A DNA stretch of 64,000 nucleotides, taken from NCBI GenBank assembly GCA_036571765.1, contig BROE01000001.1, positions 9,757,518 to 9,821,517 of the forward strand, written 5' to 3'. The stretch is from Plecoglossus altivelis (lineage: Eukaryota > Chordata > Actinopteri > Osmeriformes > Plecoglossidae). Positions within the stretch are counted from its first letter, which is position 1, and every line of letters begins with the position of its first letter. Position numbers and translations under genes: made by a program. A model generated the notes under the pieces. The model saw only the letters and a list, made by a program, of their open reading frames with translations, did not search any database and was not told the origin of the DNA. Positions 10,941 through 22,936 of this stretch are shown here, piece after piece.

Positions 10941-12583
10941 CGTGTGCTATGGCGACCCTGCCATCTAGTGAAAAAAACATGGTATTACAGAAACCCTTCT
11001 GCCTCACACTGCATGACATACAAAGATCAAGTTCATTCCAGTATTTTTTCTGTTCTAGTTTCCTTCTGGACAACATCTTGATGTCACAAACTAACAGATA
11101 AGAAATCAAACTTGATGGACCATACTTTCACTGTGGCTCATTCAACCACTTGGCCGTACCCTCCCCTCCGAGCTCTGATCGCGGTTCACTTTTGGCTCCT
11201 TCGCACTAATTAAAACCTATCAACCATGAAATTGACAGTGGTGGGATTCCTTATGCCGACCAGTTCAATAGGAGGAGGCAGACTGCCAATTCTGGTCCCA
11301 AGCCACATGGAAGCGCAGAAGGGAGCACTAGAGATATAGAAATGGCTAATGAACTGTCCCACATCTATTAAATTAGCTAAGAGGAGGGAATTATTTGTAC
11401 TGGGGTGATGAAAGAAAGAGTGGCTGAATAGAAGAATGGGTGAATGATTTATTTAATGAGTAGACAGATTAGTAAGATATACATAAGAGACAGGAAATAG
11501 GCTGATGGTGTGCAATTTGAGTAATTTGCACGATTCTATAATTCTATAGTCGATGTACTTTGAGAAATTTAATTCCTCAGTTGAATTAATAAATTTCACA
11601 TTTCAGAGATTTTACACAGGTGGGGTACGTCTATAAAAAGTTAACTTAACATTTACCTTGTGTGTATTCAGAACTCTATCAGGACATATCACTCTCAGAT
11701 GAGATTTTGGCAGCTGCAGGAACGAGTTGCATTCTTTTTAGAACACTTTTCCTGAAGTCCATGTGTTGTCACGGTAAAACTAACTGCAGAAGAGCAACTT
11801 GTACTGTCACAAAACAGCCATCAGGTTGTGCTGGAGGCTTTCTGATGTTTACTGTTACAGCAAACCCCAAATCTGTCATGTGTCTTATCTGTCTGCCACT
11901 AGATGACAATATTTGCCTCTTCTGGTGGGGTGGCTAATTTAAAAGAATCGAAAACATTTTGTCATTGAATACAAGAGTTATAATTTCATGTACGTGCTGT
12001 AAAGTTCTACACCAACATCAATAATATAAGGCATCAATATTACTCACGGTTTTGCTGTAGTTGTGGACTGTTGAATAATAGGGTCATTAAGTCCATCAAT
12101 TATATGTAACTTGATGGAACATTGTAATGGTTACAGGATATTGGTTTTCTTCTAGACTGTTCTTATCTTTATGGGGTGAGTAGGTCAGCTAATCTGTTGG
12201 TATTGTGGCCCACGGTTATCAGTCAATCAATATGTACTCTCTAAACAGAGCTTACTGCTTTAAGCTTTCTATGACATTTAATTTATCATAGACGCTGCAT
12301 GTGCCACAAACTGTATGTTCAGCGATGTAAAACGCTTTTGACTAAGCCAAGCACACAATTTTCACAACCTGCTGAGCCAAAGACTGATGTCATCTCTGGT
12401 CTTAACAGAAAGAGAAAGAGAGAGAGAGATCGCACAGAGAGAAAGAGAGGGAAAGTGAAAAGGCCTTTGTACACGGGAGCATACTGAGATCTGTGTGCAT
12501 ACTTTGCATAATGTTCTGATAGGAAAGTGTCATTGAAATTTGAAGAACTATTTGAATTCTAGCGAGGAAATAATGACACAAAG

Positions 12584-12638
12584 GTCTGTCTGTCTGTCTA
12601 TCTGTCTGTCTGACTGCCTGACGGACTGACTGACTGAG
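12584..12638. repeat. Tetranucleotide repeat (TCTG)n then (GACT)n
   Basis: Tandem tctg units grade into gact units over about 55 bases. Confidence 0.85.
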
Positions 12639-15600
12639 TTCAAATTTGAATGTTTTTGCCAAATGGGTGTGTAACAGACGTATCTTAGGTCTCAAACAAA
12701 AAAACAGACACGTACACTCAAACAAAACAGCTGCATTGAAGCATATCACATTTGAGATTTGATATCATCTACAGCAGAGTTCAGTTTGCTTACTTTAGTA
12801 TGAATTGAGAAAGAGAAGTAGGCACAAACAGGAAGCTTGTGTGGCTGCTATGCTGAACGTAGGCAACACTTTCCAGAAACTTGTCAGATTGACAAATCCT
12901 GTGTCACTCCTTTTTTTGTCTTTGCAGACAAAAGGCATTCGATACCTGCTCTCATATCATACCATGTTTTTCTTACTGTTCCGGTTACTTGAAAGCAGGC
13001 ATGGATTTCTAAAAACTCAACAATTAAGTCACCATTCTGTTTCATGCATAAGCAATGCCACAGCGACATCTAAAAGCAAAGCGATTATACTGCACATAGT
13101 TCTCACAGACCTACCAGTCACCTCTATTACAAGTCATGAAGTAGTTTAGAGTATTTATGTTCTGCTTATGTAACATAGCTGTTGGCTTCCATTAACCCCA
13201 GGTCTACTACAGATTCATTTGAGCATGTGAAAATCTAAGGAAGACATCTGTTTTCAATACCAAACTCTTACTATACATTTCCATAGCTATGAGTCCCCCA
13301 TAGGTATGAACACTAAAGCATGATTGATGGTCCCTGTGCCGGGTTCATAGAACGTACAATACTGTGGATTCCTTTGGTCAGTTCGGCTGGGCGCTCCAGG
13401 TGTTCAAGTTAGATATCCCACTACTAAAGAAGGACATTAGTGAACGTAGCCAAGGTGGTTTTGGTGATCGAGGATATGATAGTGTCAGATCTAACTTGAG
13501 ACTTGAGCTCCACGTCAGCTCACAGAGGTGATGTCTGCAGTATTAGTCCAGTCACACGATGGAGGGCCCAGAGAGGGCCAGGATATGAGCGCTGGGGTCA
13601 TGAAGAAGTTAGCTGTGCACAGTGCGTTTGACCCAGAGCAGCTAATCGCCCAAGAGCCATGGGAAAGCGTTTTTCCCCAACACATGGCAATTCCAGTAAC
13701 ACATGGAGAACGGCCCAACCTGTTTAAGAACCATTTCTGACACATCTGTTACGTAACAAGCCTCTAATCTGGGTTTGTGATAAAGCAGAGCTTCTGGTTG
13801 GCCAGATATGGACCCCCATCATCTCTGCATGAGAGATCAGCAGAGAGATGTATCACTATGGAGTCTCTCCGATCAATCCCGGTGATCTTTCTTCTTTGAG
13901 TGTTTTTATTGAGTTTTAAATGCCATATGATTTTTTTCCTGATTCGAACGCTTACATAAGACTTTATTTGAGTTTATAAGAGTTCATTTGGTGAAATAGT
14001 TCCACATCAAACTGGTGCTTATAAGCAACAAATATATAGATGGTTTTGTAACAGCTTCCCTGTATTTTGGTGGTGTATCTTCCTAACAAGACACAGTTTC
14101 AGAAATAAAACTTTTGATAACTAAGTTCAGACCAAAGATTGCAACCAATCTGAGTTTCTTTGACTTTTACCGTTGTTTATGAATAATAATCAAAATAAGG
14201 CTTGACACAAGTTTTTCACCAATGGTAACACCTTTTTTGTCAAAGTCTAAAACACTCACTCGTGCCTCCAGTGCTGCCGTGATATATTTGGGTCTATATT
14301 TCCAAGTGTCATCGCTTAGGGAAGCACTCAGCAACAGGTGATGATTTCATTAGCCCAGAGCTGCTAGCTGGGAGTCTCAGCTAATTAACATCAGCCAATT
14401 CATCACCATGTTTACAGAGCAGCCTAATGTGCTCCCAGAACATGCTGGAACTTGCCCTGTTTACCTCAATTAGTAAGATGGAGTGAGGTGTGTCTGACGT
14501 TATTTTTGGAAGTTTCAAATAAAGGGCAAAGTCAGCTGCCAGAACTGAGTTTAAGATCAGATTGATTTTAATATAACGTTACTGTGGATCATCAGTAACC
14601 TTCTACTTTGCATGTGTTTACCCAACATTGTATGTTGAAGGAGGAAGCGGAAGGAAAGGATTACTGATGGTAAGACCATGTAGAATGGTGCATTGTGGGT
14701 AAAAAGGGAACTCAAATCCAAGGCAGAAGGCGTCATCTGCTGAGGCTCAGTCTACTGTAACCAGAAACATATGTCCCACAAGATGATGCTACTACACACA
14801 CACAAACACACATTCGTTGCACAAACATTGTATGCATTCTCACACACACTCACACACTGAGTGACAGTTTCAGCTCAGCTGTCTCATTTCCTGTCGTATC
14901 AAAGGCAGACGTTGGTTGAATAATAACGCACTGCAGGGATTGAAGACGAGAGTGCTCGTTTTACAGTTCTTTTGTGGGTTCTTCTGCAATCTCCATCATG
15001 CCTGTATGATAGATATGATTTTAATCTAGGCTATGCGTAAACTCTGCATCATACTGTACTGCACCTTCACATACCAAATGGATCACTCACCATGCCACAG
15101 TCAAGACTGTGAATTCAGAATGATCTTTCTAAGTCATGCTGTAAACCAGTGACCCTGGATACCAGTCCACTCCCATTTAAAAAAGATACATGAGTATGTC
15201 TGTAGTCAAGAATAGACCATTGAAAACCAATTTGTACTGAATATGCATTTTTGTACGTGTTTGCAAGGTCAAGTTTTTTAAAAGATGCTGCCATCTGAGG
15301 CACTCATCTAGTGTGAGTCACCATGGCTGTTCTCTGCTCTGCAGAGTACATTCTGCTGAGGCATGACAGTCAGCCATCCCACACATGGTGACCACAACAG
15401 CTGATAAACCTACCACAATTAGTGCTGTGGAGAATAGATGAGGCTATTCCACTTTGACAATGCTCAGATTGACACTGAGGAACGAGGGCATCAATGTCAA
15501 ATGAGATTCTAAAGAGATGCTCGTTCCACTACTGAAGGTGAACAGACAGGAAGCTGCCTCTGATATATGTGTCTATGGTCCTCGACCTTTCAGACGATTG

Positions 15601-15832
15601 TTTCCTGTCAGACTGCCAGCTCACTGCCATCCTAATCTTTTGTTTCTGGTCAAACAATAATTCTGTCTTCATGTGAAGAATCATGTGAAGCTATCTCTCT
15701 CTTTCTCGTAGTTTCTCTCTCCTTCTTGCTCTCTTTCCAAATCTAAATGTGATATGAACATGCAGTTGCCATGGTGACCATTTCCACTGAGCCATGGGGA
15801 GAGTGTGGCATTGTGGGATAGAGACTAACACA

Positions 15833-15867
15833 GGGGGAGGGGTGGTTGCAGGGTGGTGGGGGCTGGG
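15833..15867 (+). other. G-run cluster, possible G-quadruplex
   Basis: Five runs of three or more G occur within 35 bases, separated by loops of 1-8 bases. Confidence 0.45.
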
Positions 15868-17419
15868 TGGTGAGTTAGTGTATGTGTGTATGTGTGAAAG
15901 AGAGAGCAAGAAAGAGACAACAGACAGTGGAAAGAGAACGATTCCCAGGGTGTCCCAATAGGGTATCCCAGTGCCAACTAGCCAGTCAACCAGCCAGGCA
16001 GCAAACCAGTCAGCCAACCATTCTGAGGAGCACAGTAATCATGAAAGAGTTCATGAATGGAGTCATTATAGTCTATGAATGGCTCCCAAAGCTCCCTGTA
16101 CCCCTAATGAGCACTGGAGGCCCATGTCAGATGTACCAAGCCAAGAGCTCCACAACCTTGCTCCTGCCAGTGTGTCTGCCAGCCACCCTGCCAGCCACAA
16201 CCGCTACTGTAGCCGTCTTATCAACCAGCCTGGTTCAGCATTCATCAATATCTCTTTGACCCAATTAAACCTTTTTTTAATCACAGTAATGATGCATCAT
16301 GGTGGATTGGAAGATGCTGTGCACCCACCCTAACAGCAAAGCAGGGAGATTCCCTGGGCAGGAATGCTGATTGTGCAACGTGTGCGTATGTGTCCTCAGA
16401 GATACATGTTGTTGTGAATGTGAGCCAATGAGATGTGAGACAATGATGTGAAGCAAGTGGTGCCTATATGTTCCATCCAGGTCCCTGTATCTGAACTGTT
16501 CTTCCTCACTGTGACATTGCATCATGGACTGTACGGTATATGACTATGAGAAGGAATTGAAGTCCAGGGCAAAGCTAAAAGAGTTTAAATCTCCCTGGCT
16601 AAAGGATGATGATTTACCCTACCAGATGCAGTAAAGCGCATCAAAATATCTGTAATAATGACATTTTCAATTAGTTAAAAGCATTGCTTTCACAGGGAGA
16701 ACGTTTGTTCTGTAACAAACACTGCTCTGCCCTACCCCTCATTTGTTTCACCCTTTTCCTGCCATAGAATACTGTAAGTAATGTCTTGAGGATTTCCACT
16801 TGGACAGGCTTTTGTGATTGATCCATTTTAAATGAATCACCTGGTCTTTTGGTGTGTCAATGCTCTATATGACAATTCAAATGTTGCCATGCCGCCATGT
16901 CACTATGTTAAACATGACAGGCTGTGTGTGTGCGTATGTGTGACTCTCCCAGTGAGAAGATAACCGTTCCAAGGAACTCCCTCTGCACAACATGCTTGTA
17001 GAAAGATTAGCACAGAGAAGACCCCACCCTGTCACCGTGCCAGAGGCTGAACAAACACAGGCACACAGTACTGTGCAGTACCTACACATAGGCACACAAC
17101 ACCATACAGTGTACAGAATAAACACACACCCATACAAATTCACTCTATGCAGACACAAGAAAGCATCTGCTGGTGCTGGTGCTCCAGTCAGCATTTTCAT
17201 CCAGATATATTTGAATCCTGATGACATAGACGGTAGTCAAAGGGCACAGTTAAGTAGGTTTCATCATTGGTTTCCATTCTCCGATGCACAGCGTCCAGAC
17301 TGTGTTGAAGACACTGGCCTTTCTAAACAGATTACTTTGCTCAGTTGTGGGTCAAAACACAGGGGCCCAGCTTATGCTTATTTTCAAAATATGGCATTTA
17401 CATTGAACTCCAACCCCCC

Positions 17420-17472
17420 CGACACACACACACACATACACACATGCCCCCCCCACACACACACACACAAAT
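17420..17472. repeat. (CA)n with C runs
   Basis: Two (CA)n blocks are interrupted by runs of C. Confidence 0.85.
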
Positions 17473-20037
17473 ACAACTTAGACAAAGGTGCATTGTGCTG
17501 TCACACCAAAGTGTTTAATCCAAAGAGACAAAAAAGTCCTAGTGTATTGGAGAATATTTTACAGAGACTATTTGGTCAGGACAGAAAAACCTGCAATATC
17601 CATTGAATATGTTCCTGATTACAAATATGTCTGCTTAAGACAAGCCCAGCAGGCCTGACTGCAGGTGTGTGACAGTGTTAATACTTTGCGTCCCCAAAGG
17701 TTGACATCTGGCGTTATGATTGGAAAATTGGCCATGAAATTGCCTAAATGTGTTCAGAATATGTTCCTCTGGGCAACATGGGAGTGAGTGAGAGTACAGC
17801 GTGGTGAGTTTGAGGGCTTATGTCCCTCTATTTCACTTGAGTGCAGCCTTCCTCGAAGGAACTTGATCTCATTCTTAAACCTGAATAAATCCCTCATATA
17901 CTTCAATGGTGCATTTGTGTCTGTGCTGGCTTCATTGCTGAGCTTATGCCAAACCTCGGATCCCTGCACAGTTATTCAAGTGTAGAAAGTGATCAGTTCT
18001 TAAAACAATACTCTGTACTGTGGTGCATGAATGTGTGTGTATGTATATCCATGCGTTCATTATATATATTACGTATGTGATATTTGCATTTGTTTTACCT
18101 TTGAAACCCTAACCGAAGTCACACTGCTTGTTGACAGTAAAGACCCTTTCGATGTGCAATACTGAGGATGAAAGAGGGATGAAAAAAACACAGTTGATAG
18201 ATGCTTTGTTAACAAAATGTTTGTGGTTTACGTACAATTATAATCGTTCAATTATTTTTAATTGCTGCGTCATTCACTTGTTTTCATGCATTGAGGTATG
18301 GCAGACATACTTTGGATTGTCGTGTTGCTCATCTCTTTATTTGTCTACGTTTACTTTGTACTAGTCAGATGGCCTGTGGCAAAAAAATCAGGAAATATGA
18401 ATTTATTACACATTTCCCATTTCCCCCGAGCAATTGCTAACTCTTTGGTCCGTCTTCATCTGATTTGATCCACATCTTCCCTTGTTCTCTGGCTCCGCCC
18501 TCTCCCCTCCATGACTCTACTTCTCTGTATTTTCTCTTTCATCCTCTTATCTCCAAGTTGTCTTCCCATTGTTCCCCACCTGTCTTCTCAGAATGTCTTC
18601 CTTCTTGTTCTTTTCGGGGGGGGGGAGCAAGAGAGGCCCAGAGAGAGACAGCGATTCGCATCAAACATTGTTTTAAATGTACACTGCTGCTTTCAAGTTG
18701 CAAAACAGCTACCTATATTTCTTCCCCAAAGTATGAACGAACAAAGACAGCAAGGACAACGACACCTCCAATCGGCTACATGAATTCCCTCGCAAAGGTT
18801 CCTTTGCCAAGGTGGCCACAAACATCTTGCGTAAGCATGGACACAGACAAATAATCATCCCTGTCTGGATCATCGCTAACGAGATGTGAACTGCCATCCA
18901 CTGCTCCGTCATCACTGAGGCAGTGTCTAGTAAGACAAAGAATCTCTCTCTCTCTTCATCTCCATATGTGCTTCCACTATTCTTGTCAACAACAACCTCT
19001 CTATTCAAGAGTTGCATTGCCTTTTGCAGTCCATGTAAGGGTTTGATATGGATGAAGTCACCAGTACCGAAGAGGTGATAGGACTGCACTGGATTACCAC
19101 TAAAGCCTGAGTGAACTTGTTTTTATGTCATTTAACGATCTAAAGCAAACAGAATGTTTGTCGTCAATGTTGAGATGTCTGGGATATAGAATAAATGAAT
19201 CATGGTGTTATGTCTGTGCCCGAATATGTGCACGGGTTCAGTTTTTGAAATCATCAATAGAGAAAAGAATAACCAACATAGAACTGCAGAAACATCATCA
19301 AATACTGTTTATTGGTAAAATTTCTTCTCATCTTTTCAACTGATTTGCACAGAAATCGACAATTTGACAACAATTCATAATTCTGTCTTTAAACATCCAT
19401 TAATGTTCTTGAATGTTATATTTCTAAAAGCTAAAGGTAACATTCCATTGGTCTCTTTCAATGCATTTCAGCTATTTTAGTCTGATGACTTGGATAATGC
19501 ACTGGTTGCCACACATACTAATCTTCCTCAAAGGTTTGACTCACGCAACAACATAATAATGCACTGGGGTGATAGTTTGTGGTCACGCATATACAAACAA
19601 ACACAATACAATGAAGCTGCAATTCATGGGAACAAAATAAGATATGGAGTATGAAATGCACTGGAATGCATTTAGGATAGTCAAGGCATTGTATAGAATG
19701 TTTTTTTGCTTTCTGAAAAAAGACAAGGACATTAGAATCACCATGTGCTGGCTGTTTTACCAGCAAGGCCTGGGTGAATCATCCCGTCATCTGCTCTGAC
19801 AGAGGCAGCTAAATGACGTTAATCTGGGGTGATCCAAACCCATCATCATCTGGGATTATTTGAAGAGAGAGGCTGGATACCGCCCATCATGTTTAATCTG
19901 GGCTGACTTTGACTTTTACCTTTTGCATTGTTGGTTTTCTGTGCTTTTTTTCCTGCTGTATCGAGGCAACGGTTGGTTTGCTCAAATTGGAAGATCTTCA
20001 GTATGATGGCAGTTTGATACATCAAATGTGTAATATG

Positions 20038-20043
20038 TTTAAT
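20038..20043 (-). terminator. cahz: Candidate poly(A) signal ATTAAA of the carbonic anhydrase gene
   Basis: Read on the minus strand, ATTAAA lies about 90 bases past the stop codon. It is the second-commonest vertebrate poly(A) hexamer. A further ATTAAA lies near 19890 and an AATAAA at 19308-19313. Which is used cannot be told from sequence. Confidence 0.35.
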
Positions 20044-20134
20044 CTGGTGGCATTCTGATTCATGGGGTCTATAGTCAGAGGTCAGAGGTCATGGGTAAAG
20101 GTTAAGGGGTAGGGGTTCGCGGATCACCTTCCGT

Positions 20135-20254
20135 CTACTTGAAAGAGGCACGGACTACGCGCCCCTTGAGCAGCTGCGGGGGCCGGTAGTTGTCCACCAT
20201 GCAGCAGGCTGCCTCCCCTTCACCTGTGAAAAGCAGGCTGCGGAACTTCCCCAT
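20135..20254 (-). CDS. cahz: Carbonic anhydrase exon 7 (last)
   Basis: 120 bases including stop TAG (20135-20137). It begins MGKFRSLLFTGEGEAACCMV and ends KGRVVRASFK. The acceptor taacag lies next to a long (CT)n tract. A PQLLKGR reading replaces the usual PQPLKGR. Two adjacent Cys (ACCMVDN) are also found in related fish enzymes. Confidence 0.92.
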   Translation of the reverse strand: MGKFRSLLFTGEGEAACCMVDNYRPPQLLKGRVVRASFK

Positions 20255-20258
20255 CTGT

Positions 20259-20334
<76 letters not shown>

Positions 20335-22936
20335 AAGAAAGAGAGAGATCCAGAGACACAGAGAGACTGAGTGTCAGAGTTTTAATTACAACTACAGCCT
20401 GAGATCCTTTTTACCGTCATTCCTCATGTGAAGTGAAAACACCATGTTCTAAGCTCTGACTCATTTCCCTGGTGGTCAGGCCAGCTAACCCAAACACCTT
20501 TCAGCAGCACCCAGACACCCAGCCAGGCACAAGCTACCATGACTACAGTAGGTGACAGACCTATCTTCATAGCATCAGCTACCAAGTCCCCAGTACCAAG
20601 TACACTTTTCTAAATGCTCCACTTATCTTAGAATGCACATGGTGTCATATAGCCCTCCCTGAAAAATTACATGTTTACTCTGAGGAAAGCGTTTGCATAA
20701 ATAACTTCTCATAGAGTACTTGGAGGATTTTTAGTTCCAATGTGTCAGCTATGCACTGTTTTCTTGTGTGTGTGGTGAGTGTGTGTGAGTGTGTGTGAGT
20801 GTGTGTGTGTGTGTTTGCATGTGGGTTTGTGTGTTTGTGTGTCTGGGTGTGTGTGTGGGTGTACGCGCGTGCATAATAAGTGTCTTTATGATTTGCTACA
20901 TACACTAGACTTTCAACTGTATTTATGGACTTCAAAGAGGATATTTTCAGAAACAATCTGTAACCAGAGCTCCAGGGAAGACACAACACTCAGCAGTCTG
21001 AGCTGCATTGGGAGGGTGTACAGAACACCACTCAGTTCAGAGGCGATCTACACAGATAACACATGCTTACAACCCACTACATAGCCCATTACGTGGCACT
21101 TAGATAAAGTAATCTGCATTGCCAGCCTTGACCCTCCCTGTTTGCTCAGCTGCCTAAAGTAAAGCTCTCTATTATGAGACTAACACTATAAAGACTGCAC
21201 GACGGAACGGGTATGATTCATGTGTGTACAGTAATAATGTATTTTTTAACCAGACCTACGCTCTTTAAAAAATAATGTATGGAAACTATCAATAAACTGT
21301 TGCTTAGCCAAGGAAGTAGTTACTCATAAATGCACACACAGACGTACAAACACAGAACACAACAAGCCTGTCTTTATATTGACCTCATCCAAAACACTGT
21401 GGATGCTGGGATAGATACACCATCTGACAGGAACGTCTTTGTTGCACTTAAGGAAGTACCTGGGCGGGACTGACACTGATTGGCTCCTTGAGGACAATCC
21501 AGGTGACACTCTCCAGCAGAGGGGGTGTGGTCAGAGAGCCATCATATGTCCAGTAGTCCAAAGAGCCAGGCAGGATGGTTTTGGGGTCAAAGTTTGCAAA
21601 TGTGGTTTGCTTTCCCTGGGGGAGGAATAATAGGAGTTTAGAGAATCTTGACCAGAGTACTCATGATCCTCTAAAAGTGTTATTTTGATTGGTTCCATAC
21701 CTTTGATTTGATAGACTCCAGACTATCTAAGACCTTCTGCAGTCTAGGGTTTGCAGCTCCAATCTAGCAGAGAGATTTGATCCAAACTTAGCAACAAGCA
21801 GGCATAGGCATTAAACCAACACACTAAAATGCACAAACTAGATTGGCGCTACACCCTCAGTGGGGGGCTTCCAAACATGTACCTTTAGAAACACGCCCAC
21901 TACAGCCAGTCCGTCCGGTTGGCTGGCAGCTTCACCAAAGCTGGGGTACTTAGTGTTCCAGTGAACCAGATGAAGCTGGTGGAGGGGGGGAGGGGGGGAT
22001 TACAACATCAGCACATACATATACTGTAGGCAGGCAACATCCTATACTCATCCCTGGAGAGATCATATGTAAGACTGGAGCTCTATATCAGGTACTTCGC
22101 AAGGGAACTTGATCCCGTTGATGGTGTGCTCGGATCCCCGCTCATCACTGGCTCCCCAGTGGAAGTGGAACTGCCTCAGTCTGTACGTGCCAGCGATGGG
22201 GCCCCCAGTCAGAGCTGAGGAGAACAACACATCAGAACACACACGCGCACAAGACTCAGAACACACATTTAATCCAAATAAGCGTGAACAGTCATGGTGG
22301 GTCAAAGGGTTTCCTCATACTGACAATCACAAGAACAGTTTCCTAAGTGTCGATGTATCCAAAAACAGCAGTGGTCGCTTACTAGAGGTGTCACCATCAT
22401 CCACAAAGTCCACCTGGAAGGAGTGGCCATTGTTAAGGATGCCCTTGGAGTTGGAGGGATCATACTTCAGTTTGAGAGGCTTCAGAGAGGGGTCAAACTG
22501 GGCCTGTGATGGGATGATGTCAATTGGAGACTGCCTTGGGCCGTTGGCTATGGGAAAGCCCTCTGCCCATGTACCAGGCCCTGCAGATAAGAGAGAAGTG
22601 TGTGAGCGTGTGCAAGTATGTGTGCTAATAGAACGAGCTGCAGTCTTCCAAAGTAAAGCTAAATGTTTTGGCTTGTACATATAAGATGTTCAGTTTTTAC
22701 TTCTTTATGAGAAATGCCTTCATGAATCATTTTTACAACCATTCAATATGCCAATATTAAATGTTATTTAATACGGTTTGCAATAGTCAGTACTCACAGG
22801 ACACACATTCATTGCAGACACATTTTTAAATTCATTGCTTTAGTTCAATCATTCAGTAGCCCTAAACGGTATAATAGCCAAAGAATAAAAAAGGTCCCTT
22901 ACCATCACTTGGTCCATATCCCCAGGCGTGTGACAT
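20135..22936 (-). CDS. cahz: Cytosolic alpha-carbonic anhydrase, complete (seven exons, 260 aa)
   Basis: A zinc enzyme that interconverts CO2 and bicarbonate in the cytosol. Fish members of this clade are the red-cell/general cytosolic forms. Exons in transcription order are 22936-22903, 22580-22383, 22214-22096, 21975-21883, 21763-21701, 21615-21460 and 20254-20135. All introns are GT-AG, and the joined 783 nt encode 260 residues, the length of vertebrate CA2. Exon sizes 198, 119, 93, 63 and 156 match the vertebrate CA2 layout as I recall it. It starts MSHAWGYGPSDGPGTWAEGF. Zinc ligands are visible in QFHFHWG (two His) and ELHLVHWN (third His); the proton-shuttle His is in NNGHSF, the gating Glu in GSEHT and the Thr in GSLTTPP. 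It ends VVRASFK. All catalytic residues are intact, so it should be active. cahz/ca2-like is the best name; paralogues are hard to separate by eye. Confidence 0.93.
20261..20350. repeat. (GA)n / (CT)n microsatellite abutting a splice acceptor
   Basis: About 33 uninterrupted GA units on the plus strand (20261-20327), then interrupted GA. On the coding (minus) strand this is (CT)n ending six bases before exon 7, so it occupies the polypyrimidine-tract position. Confidence 0.95.
20764..20876. repeat. (GT)n-rich microsatellite in carbonic anhydrase intron 6
   Basis: Interrupted GT repeats with gagtgtgt and gggtgtgt units. Open frames over it encode only Cys/Val or Thr/His strings. Confidence 0.9.
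21460..21615 (-). CDS. cahz: Carbonic anhydrase exon 6
   Basis: 156 bases between cccccag and gtactt. It encodes GKQTTFANFDPKTILPGSLD then YWTYDGSLTTPPLLESVTWI and ends EPISVSPAQ. It holds the catalytic Thr199/Thr200 pair (GSLTTPP). Confidence 0.93.
21701..21763 (-). CDS. cahz: Carbonic anhydrase exon 5
   Basis: 63 bases between ctgctag and gtatgg, encoding IGAANPRLQKVLDSLESIKS plus K. The size equals the vertebrate CA2 exon 5. Confidence 0.92.
21883..21975 (-). CDS. cahz: Carbonic anhydrase exon 4
   Basis: 93 bases between ccaccag and gtacat. It encodes LHLVHWNTKYPSFGEAASQP through VVGVFLK and includes the third zinc ligand (His119 of CA2). Confidence 0.93.
22096..22214 (-). CDS. cahz: Carbonic anhydrase exon 3
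   Basis: 119 bases between ctcctcag and gtacct. It encodes LTGGPIAGTYRLRQFHFHWG through GSEHTINGIKFPCE, with two of the three zinc-binding histidines (FHFHW) and the conserved Glu of GSEH. Confidence 0.93.
22383..22580 (-). CDS. cahz: Carbonic anhydrase exon 2
   Basis: 198 bases between tctgcag and gtaagc. It encodes WAEGFPIANGPRQSPIDI through NNGHSFQVDFVDDGDTS and contains the proton-shuttle His (His64 of CA2) in NNGHSF. It ends with one base (A), completed to Thr by the next exon. Confidence 0.93.
22903..22936 (-). CDS. cahz: Carbonic anhydrase exon 1
   Basis: 34 coding bases read MSHAWGYGPSD plus one base, followed by donor gtaagg. The start matches the usual MSHxWGY opening of cytosolic CAs. 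Confidence 0.9.

Larger units (their letters stand above)
4399..20037. other. Intergenic region between cadherin and carbonic anhydrase genes
   Basis: About 15.6 kb in which I recognise no conserved protein, tRNA or rRNA. The open frames are short and have no family resemblance. It contains microsatellites (5073-5092, 12584-12638, 17420-17472), an alternating purine-pyrimidine block (5833-5905), a polypurine tract (10857-10940), a G-run cluster (15833-15867) and AT-rich stretches with TAATTA-type motifs (for example 14330-14480) that could be conserved noncoding elements. The two flanking genes converge, so both 3' ends face this region. Confidence 0.6.
20255..21459 (-). other. cahz: Carbonic anhydrase intron 6
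   Basis: The largest intron of the gene, 1205 bases. It contains a (GA)n repeat on the plus strand next to exon 7 and a GT-rich repeat at 20764-20876. Nothing else was recognised. Confidence 0.85.

Noticed and set aside
18709..19089. 126-codon minus-strand open frame
   Set aside because: No family resemblance. Kept only as part of a low-interest finding on the plus-strand fragment.
22109..22684. 191-codon open frame, plus strand
   Set aside because: Antisense shadow of carbonic anhydrase exons 2 and 3 and the intron between them.
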